From Mallotus nudiflorus (Eukaryota; Streptophyta; Magnoliopsida; Malpighiales; Euphorbiaceae), in assembly GCA_947683625.1 (NCBI GenBank), contig CANTUR010000039.1, forward strand, positions 8,980,001 through 9,044,000: a stretch of DNA of 64,000 bases, read 5' to 3'. The first letter of the stretch is position 1. Every line of letters starts with the position of its first letter. Below the pieces are notes generated by a model that saw only the letters and a program-made list of their open reading frames with translations, did not search any database and had not been told where the DNA came from. Of this stretch, positions 57,631 through 64,000 are shown in pieces. Position numbers and translations under genes: made by a program.

Positions 57631-58017
57631 GAGGTACCAGTGATAATGTAATAGTAGTGTTGTAGTAATAATGTAGTGCTGATGTAGTAGTGATGAAGTG
57701 ATGATGTTGTTATTTCAATGATTTAGAGAGAGATATCCTTACAATGAATTTTCCTTACTCTCCTTTTTTCATATGGTGTTGATTGTTTTAAAAAAGGTAG
57801 TGTGTGTGCAGTGTCTTTAGATAGATGGAGTCCACATCAATGTACTTTTATATGAGTTTGGTGCATTTCTTATGCTCAAATGGAAGTTAAGGACTATAGA
57901 AGTGAGTGTGTAAAGTCTTAAATTATGCATAAAACCATAAAAAAGTGCATGGAATGGGGGAGTGCACGTGACTGCACGTCAAAGGCACATGGTCACACAC
58001 TTTCTCCCCTTCAAGTC

Positions 58018-58027
58018 TATTTAAATA
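58018..58027 (+). promoter_or_regulatory. Candidate TATA box of antisense PMD gene 2
   Basis: TATTTAAATA lies between the LTR end and the first readable PMD exon (about 58,160), in the right orientation for the antisense gene. The homologous place in the truncated duplicate (about 53,508) is degraded to CTACTTAAGA. Confidence 0.4.
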
Positions 58028-58154
58028 GCTATTTTGGAGGTCTAGGGAGGCTTTGTTCAGACTTCTTTAAGTGTTTTTTTTACTTTTCTTAACCCTTTTG
58101 TGTTTCAGGTGTTGTCTGTTCTATTTTTGCTTCTGTACTTCCATTTTCTTTTAT

Positions 58155-60723
58155 GTAAAATTGAGTTCCCCAACATTCCTAAAGGTCCGAAGGATAGTTT
58201 TATTGATGTTGATGTTGATGTTGAGGGTGACATTACAAAGGCCACTAGAGTTGGGACATCCACTGCAGGGACTAGCAAATTGAGTGCTTAGAGTTCTCGC
58301 CTATGTAGGCTTTCTCTAGGAGATCTAATCCCTATTGTTTATAACTTGAAGACTCATGCTTGGGTGCACCATCATCGTGAGGTAGGTCATTCTTTACCCT
58401 TATCTTCTGAAGCTTGTTTGTTGGTTGTTTTGCTATTTATTTTGCTATATGAGGTTGTTATAGCTATAGCTCTATAGTTCTTCCTTTATTTTCTTTTTAT
58501 GATTGTCTATTAGTGCTTGCTGTGATGTTTTTGTTAGCTTTTGTTATTGTTTTGATTCTGCTAAATGACAAAGAGAGAGAATGTTAGTATTTAGTAGTTG
58601 TGCAAATGTTTCATAGTGTACTTATTGTTTATAGCCTCGTAGGTATATTACTATGATTTTTGGTAGTTTTAACAGAGTTAGCATATATTATTAGGGTCTC
58701 CTAATGTGTGTAAAGCAGATGATTACTGGGAAGGGCTTTGATGGAGTCATTGCTGCATTATCTTATAACTTGTATGTGTCAAGTTAGATTGCCATGTATG
58801 CATTGATAGAGCGATGGATGGACACGATGCATACTTTCCATCTATCTATTAGGGAGATGGCTATTACCCCTTCAGATTTTGCCTCTATCACAAGCTTGAG
58901 CTTTTTTTTAGAGCCTGTTCCTTTCAATGAGGAGGAGCGTTCTACTACTATGGCGAGGAGGCATCTCATGATGGATTTATTTGTGGTTGTTACACTTATG
59001 AAGTCTGTTTGCCTGTATCTCACTCATTACATGAAGTTTATTTCTTTCGTGCAGACTCTGTATCATGATGGTCTTGTTTCAATAGAGCAACTGTCTCATT
59101 TCTTATTGTTTTATTTGCTAAGTGCTATTATCTTCCCAAACCCTTCAAGGTACGGCTAATCTGCGATTGCTGTCTGTCTTGATAGATTTGGATGGCTTAC
59201 TGATTTATTACTAGGGTGCTCTTGCCTTTGCTCATATGTACTCAGGCCTTAACGTAGCATGCCAAGGTGGCTCAAGGATTTGCGGATGCTTGTTCATACT
59301 AGACGTGAGTAGGAGTTCTATTGTCTGTTCTTTTACTTTTAGTTTGTTATTTCTGACCCTTTGATTTTGACAGATCTGGGCATATGAGTTTGGGATTCTC
59401 CCTTGTCCATTCGTTGAGCATTTTCTAAAGGATAGCTTTCCTCATTATTTTCACTAGATCAAGGAAAATACTAATTTTATTAAGGACTGCATGGTAGCTC
59501 GAGACCATATGGGGAAGTTGTTCCCCGATCAAGTATGTTTGATTCTTGTTGTGTTGGTTGTTTTTTTCTTAGGGATATTTTGTTCACTCTTGCCCTTTGA
59601 GAATAATTTTCTTCGTTAGTGGGTAGTGAGGTGTCATTAGATGGCAGAGATGGTGGCTACATGGCAATTGATGGAGAGATGAGTGTTACTCTCTCTGGCC
59701 TCATCGGTAGAGTGTGGTATTTGGGCGAGTGAATCCATTATTGGTAGGATGGCCTATACATGAGGAGAGCTCTCGTCCCTCCTCCTAGTGACATGTTCTG
59801 GGGTCATGAGCTTTTTGGTGATGATCTTACTACTATTTTGATGGGATTCCCCTCTAAGAGCCTTTTAGAAAGTGTGGGTTTGCCTTATACTGACATATTG
59901 ATCCCTAAGCTGATAAATGCTATAGCTAGTAGGACCTTTCCTTCACCTCCACCTTCTTAGGCAGATGCATTTTATCCTTTGGGTTCGAGAATTAGGCCAT
60001 TAGGTGGGTCATTGAGAGTCACTTCTTCTGATTTGGTAAGCCTTTATTCCTATTTTGGTGGAAGCATGTAGCAAACTTTATTAGTAATAAGCTATAATTA
60101 ATGTGAGTTCTAAGAACTTATCTGCTGCGATGTCGGAGAAGATTTGGACCTCATTTTGAGGAGGATGAGGGCACGTTCCATACTGAGGCGACTACCTATG
60201 CCAGTGGTATGGCTTTTGGTAGTACTACTCTTGGGAAGTTAACAATTCAGCTATATTTGTCTTTACTTAGGATGAATATCCTTGGTAGAGTAGTGAGCTT
60301 CGATTTGCCTAAACTTGGGTGTTGCTCCTACTGATGCTACCCATATTTGTGTTCTCCACTTATTCTTGCCTGTGTTTCATCTAGTTGGTGAGTGGTGGTT
60401 GACTTATTTGCTTGCTTTTGTATATTATTGTCTCCTTTAATCACAATTGGTATACTATTGCAGGGAGTGCACAATAATGCTTTTTGGAGTTTGCTACTAC
60501 TCAGAGGGTATGCCTTATTTATTGTACCTACTTATTTATACACATGTTTTATGTATGAGTGTATGATATGTAATATGTAATGCAGGTTGAGCACTACCTC
60601 AGTAGTTATGAATAGGAGCGAGAGCGTGTAGCTTATTATGACTGCATCAGTGAGCTAGAGTCACAATTAGCATCCTTTGTAATGAATGGTGATGAGTTAA
60701 GATCATATGAGGGGGATGCTTGA
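58155..60723 (+). pseudogene. PMD gene 2, multi-exon, between LTR and integrase and antisense to them
   Basis: Exon 1 reads KIEFPNIPKGPKDSFIDVDV to a donor at 58,382. Exon 2 (58,643-59,304) carries the core: IERWMDTMHTFHLSIREMAI, TPSDFASITSLSF, EPVPFNEEE, LLFYLLSAIIFPNPSR, and after a frameshift LRLLSVLIDLDGL, YY-stop-GALAFAHMYSG (family YYWGA; TGG has become TAG) and CGCLFILD. Exon 3 (59,374-59,532) has IWAYEFGILPCPF, the usual WAYEYF box. Exon 4 (59,620-60,035) has VPPPSDMFWGHELFGDD. The last exon (60,586-60,723) has a charged, possibly coiled-coil end. All introns keep GT-AG. A 121-codon open segment at 58,794-59,159 spans part of the core. It is more divergent from PMD gene 1 than a simple duplicate would be. 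Confidence 0.82.
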
Positions 60724-61360
60724 ATAGGATTAGTGCTTACTTTTGATGGCAACCATGGTTGATGTAGTTATTTTAGGGGCTAGATGCAGGACATTTTGCT
60801 TGTGGTTTGCTTTGTTCTATTATTTTCCCGAGGTTATAGACTCTAGGTGTTGTATCAGGGCATTTGTCTCACTTGTTACATGATGCTTGTATGATTATGA
60901 TTGCATATGCTTCTTGTTGTATATCATTTATAATGAGGCTTGCCATTACTATTTTCTACCTCTTTTCCCTTTTTTGACTAAAGCGTCTCCTTTTGGAGCT
61001 TTTTGCACTTAGCTAGGCCCTCCTTTTTTTCCCTTTTATTACTTAGGGTATCTCCCTTCGAAGCTTTTCACACCTAACTAGGCTTCTTTTTTTATTTTTT
61101 ATATTCTTTTTTATTATATTTTTAAATTTTTTTTAGCATCGATGATAGTGGCTGATCTCAAAGAGAGAGCTCAGTGAGGATGGTAAAAACCATGGTCATG
61201 TAATAAAGGAAAATACAAAGCATGCTTGATGCAATTCATGATGATAAAATTTGTTGCACTTTCCAAAGATATTTTGTATAAATTGGCAATCATTCTCATT
61301 TCACTATAATCATTTAAGAAAAGCACAAGTGCATTCGTACATATTTTAAACTAAAGGTTA
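60724..61360. other. Spacer between PMD gene 2 and integrase
   Basis: No gene is visible. Two copies of a roughly 57 bp T/C-rich unit (TTTTGCACTTAGCTAGGC and TTTTCACACCTAACTAGGC, each followed by a T run) sit at 60,975-61,095. There is no DUF7745-like ORF or hairpin cluster here, unlike in the other two copies. Confidence 0.5.
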
Positions 61361-61369
61361 CCCCTGTCC

Positions 61370-61545
61370 TTAACTAGCCTTCTTAGGTTTTCTAATTAAG
61401 TATTTTCTCTTTTTCTTTAATTTTTGCATGAGCTACCATTTCTAGGTTTTCAACTCAGTAGGAAGTCCTTTACGTTTTCTTGAGTTGCCTTTTTTAGGTT
61501 TTCAACTTAGCAGGATGATTTTTTTCTTTTGCTATAGATGTAGTA
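61370..61545. repeat. Short repeats at the integrase 3' end
   Basis: About three copies of a unit containing TTTTAGGTTTTCAACTTAGCAGGA, spaced about 55-65 bp apart. On the minus strand they encode the repeated ENLKK tail. The same unit is present downstream of the other two integrase copies. Confidence 0.65.
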
Positions 61546-62640
61546 CTTCTTTAGGCAATTTGTATTGATAGGCTTAAAGAATTTGTTGACTTCAGAATCC
61601 ATCAGCTTGACTACTCCTTTTGATAAGACTTGTTTGACTAGGTATGGGCCATCCCAATTTGGTCTGAATTTCCCTCTAAGGTCTGCAATGTTCTATCTTA
61701 CTTGCTTTAGTACCTAATCTCCTGCTTTCACACTCTTGTGTTTTACTCTTCTGTTAAAGGTCTTAGCTAGTCAAGCTTGATACAACTATGTGCAATATAG
61801 AGCCTTGAGCATTTGGCTATCTAAGAGAGTGAGATTGTCGTGCCTTTGTTGAGCCCACTATACTTTTGGCAATTCAAATTTGATTATTACCTGAAGAGAC
61901 TTGATCTTTATATTGATTAAAAGAACTGCTTCTAATTAATACACTAGTGAGAAAGGAGTTGCTCCTATTGAAGTTCTGACTGTTATTTGGTACCCCCATA
62001 AGGCATATGGCAATCTATTTGCCCAATCTTGATAAGTCTAAGTCATCTTTGATAAGATCCTTTTGATGTTCTTATTTGTAGCTTCGATGGCCCCATTTTC
62101 TTATGTGATGTTCCACTTTATAACTCCATAGTAGCTTTCTAAATTCCCCTTGGAATTGGACACCATTGTCAAAGATGATGTGATAAGGATTCCATATCAA
62201 CAGAACAAGTTTCTTTTAATGAACTTAGCCACTTACTTGGCTCCTATCTTGTGAATGATTATGCTTTAATCCATTTTGTAATGTAGTCCACTTCCATTAG
62301 GATGAACCTATGTCCGTTTGAGGCTGTCAGGTGGATTTCCCCAATTATGTCTAGTCCCCATATTGAGAAGGGCCATGGAGAGGAGATGTAATGTAGTTTT
62401 TTTAAGGGAAGGTGGCTAACATTCCTATGGATTTGACACTTATGGAATTTCTTTATAAATTTGATGCAATCTTCCATCATCATCATCCAGAAGAACCCTT
62501 GTCTAATTATATTCTTAGCTAGGATTGCTCCATTCATGTGTGGACCATAAACGCCCTCGTGTACTTCTTTTACTGCTCTTATAGCCTCAGTTTCATATAG
62601 ACATCAAAGTTGTTAAACATTTGAGTTTCTCTTGTATAAC
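61545..62640 (-). pseudogene. Integrase of the right-hand Tat element
   Basis: On the minus strand the open segment 62,537-62,259 reads MNGAILAKNIIRQGFFWMMM, CIKFIKKFHKCQIHRNVSH, LHYISSPWPFSIWGLDIIGE and HRFILMEVDYITKWIKA: the zinc domain (one Cys changed to Phe) and the first catalytic Asp (GLDIIG). The later core is broken near 62,000-62,200. The C-terminal module is clear at 61,740-61,570: KSVKAGDQVLKQVR, LRGKFRPNWDGPYLVKQVLS, FKPINTNCLKKYY. It is the best preserved of the three GPY/F modules. Confidence 0.85.
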
Positions 62641-62859
62641 ACCCCTTAGTACGATGTGAATTTTGATGCTAGTCATTGAATGACTACTTTGTCTCTTTCA
62701 TATGCTTAATCAGGATAGGCTCATTCCTTTAGATATCTCTAGATGTCATACAACTATAATTTTTTTAGTTATTTATGTCTTCTCTATTCTATAGTTTTTA
62801 TGACAAGGTTGTCTTGATTTGAGTAGAATCAAAGGCTTCATGGGCATTTTGGATGGTCC

Positions 62860-63600
62860 TTCCCATGCTGATGCTAGGGAAGCAAGTGCATTTATCATCT
62901 GATTGTGATTCCTAGGGAGATTAATGAATCTACATTTTCAAAAGGACATGGTGAGTATCCTCAAGTGGTCCAAATAAGGCTTTAAGTGCTACTCTATCAG
63001 TTCCCACTCTTCCATGGCATGCTTGATTACTAGCATGGAATCTTTAAAAATTTCAACTTCTATGATATTTAACGCTATCAGTTCTTTTATTCCAAGTGTG
63101 CATGCCTCGTATTCTACTTCATTGTTTGTGACTCTAAACTCAAGCTTTTTAGCAATTGGTACCACTTTACCCTCTAAAGATTGTAGTATGACACTAACTC
63201 CTGTGCTGAATTAATTGACTACTCTATCAAAGTGCATGCACCATCCTTGGATCTTAATGGCTAAACTGAGGTCATTTAGAAAGTCCAATTAGATTTCTTT
63301 TGAGTCTGGAATGGGGTTAGGAGCTAGAAATTCAGCTACTGCTCCCCCTTTTATAGCCTTCTTAGTCAAATATGACATGTCAAATTCTATTAGCAATATA
63401 AGCCACTTGGCAAGTTTCCCCACTAGAGAGGGAGATTCATAGAGGTATCATTGGGTCCATTTTAGACACAACTTGAATTTTGTAAGATTAGAAGTAGTGT
63501 CTGAGTTTCTTCATTGCCCATACCATTACCAGGCATATATGTTTGACTTGGTTGTACTTCTCCTCATATGGTAGCATCTTCTTGCTCAAGTAGTAAACTG
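62860..63600 (-). pseudogene. RNase H and second (archaeal-type) RNase H, right-hand Tat element
   Basis: On the minus strand, near 63,210-62,880: VSVILQSLEGKVVPIAKKLE, VTNNEVEYEACTLGIKEL, FKDSMLVIKHAMEEWELIE and NLPRNHNQMINALASLA. These match the second RNase H of element A block for block. The first RNase H lies at about 63,600-63,380, with the YYLSKKMLPYEE-like block near 63,580. Confidence 0.75.
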
Positions 63601-64000
63601 CGTGTTCTACTTTCATTTCTCTCTCCTAGGCTATCATTGCACTGATTGCATTCCCTTCGATGGCCAAATATAGGGTTAGAGGTATCCTTAGTTTAGGTGG
63701 TCTTAAAACTAGTGGGTTGGCTACGTAGCTTCTAATCTTGTCAAATGCTAGCTGACACTGCTCATTCCATTCAACCGATTGATCTTTTCTTAGTAGCTTA
63801 AAGATCAGTTCACATATTATTGTCAACTTAGTGATGAATCTACTAATGAACTATAGTTTCCCTAGAAACCCTTTGATTTCTTTCTTTATTTTTTTCACCG
63901 GCATCTCTCTGATGGCTTTTGCTTTGTCTAGATCCATTTCAATCCTATTTTGACTGACAATATACCCCAACATCTTTCCTAAAGTGACCCCAAATACACA
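63600..64000 (-). pseudogene. Reverse transcriptase C-terminal part, truncated by the window edge
   Basis: On the minus strand from 64,000: CVFGVTLGKMLGYIVSQNRI, EMDLDKAKAIREMPVKKIKK, FISRFITKLTIICELIFKLL, VEWNEQCQLAFDKIRSYVAN and LRPPKLRIPLTLYLAIEGNA. This is the RT thumb and connection leading into RNase H. The catalytic YVDD lies beyond the window. The open segment 63,826-63,626 contains the connection. Confidence 0.85.

Larger units (their letters stand above)
54767..57743 (-). mobile_element. Tat-family LTR (minus strand), second copy
   Basis: It is homologous to 50,589-53,225. It has TG...CA-like ends (minus-strand start TGTAAGGATATC at 57,743), a TATAAATA box at 55,754-55,761 and a greatly expanded repeat array in U3. 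A polypurine-like tract on the minus strand, GAAAAAAGGAGAGTAAGG, lies just outside at 57,753-57,770. Because a primer site adjoins one end and a polypurine tract the other, this LTR served as the 3' LTR of the element to its right and the 5' LTR of the one to its left. Confidence 0.78.

Overview
The window is nuclear DNA from a plant, most likely a eudicot. It is AT-rich and dominated by decayed LTR retrotransposons: Ty3/gypsy of the Tat and Tekay/Del types, plus Ty1/copia. It also holds MITE-like elements, microsatellites, introns with GT-AG borders, and one apparently intact host gene. There is no operon structure, CRISPR array, tRNA or rRNA. I cannot name the species.

Layout, left to right. 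(1) 1-12.3 kb: a plus-strand Tat-lineage gypsy element (A), consisting of a gag scrap, a truncated LTR, primer site, gag tail, protease, RT, RNase H plus the second archaeal-type RNase H, and integrase. The protease is split by a 1.5 kb solo-LTR-like insert. Downstream of integrase, on the opposite strand, lie two further ORF remnants: a DUF7745-like ORF and the tail of a plant-mobile-domain (PMD) ORF, with a GC-richer patch of short inverted repeats between them. (2) 12.3-18.3 kb: the 5' half of a minus-strand Tekay-like element (B) with primer site and a 3.2 kb LTR. (3) 18.3-25.4 kb: a gene island with the two-exon DUF1685-family gene at 20,923-21,919, and beyond it a fold-back element and a 360 bp MITE with a 9 bp target duplication. 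(4) 25.4-45.0 kb: a broken minus-strand copia element. One of its LTRs was interrupted by a structurally complete 12.4 kb Tekay chromovirus (C, 25,848-38,221, 5 bp target duplication AGTGT). C's own 5' LTR contains a 1.5 kb solo LTR with its own target duplication AGAGC. Two further solo LTRs of the copia family lie at 40.5 and 43.7 kb. (5) 45.0-64.0 kb: a chain of minus-strand Tat fragments, again with PMD and DUF7745-like ORFs on the opposite (plus) strand, two divergent LTRs with primer sites, and a pol that runs off the right edge.

The most interesting system is the Tat-family element itself. Two copies in opposite orientation (9-12 kb and 45-50 kb) share one order: integrase, then in antisense a DUF7745-like ORF, a cluster of short hairpins, and a multi-exon PMD gene. 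A related copy at 54.8-64 kb has a different PMD gene in the same antisense slot, directly between the LTR and integrase. The PMD genes keep GT-AG introns, which is possible in a retroelement only because they are antisense to the genomic transcript.

Nearly everything outside the DUF1685 gene is pseudogenised. The dominant lesion is a TAG stop where the family has CAG or TGG, as expected from long-term cytosine methylation. All domain calls come from reading translations by eye, since no database search was available.
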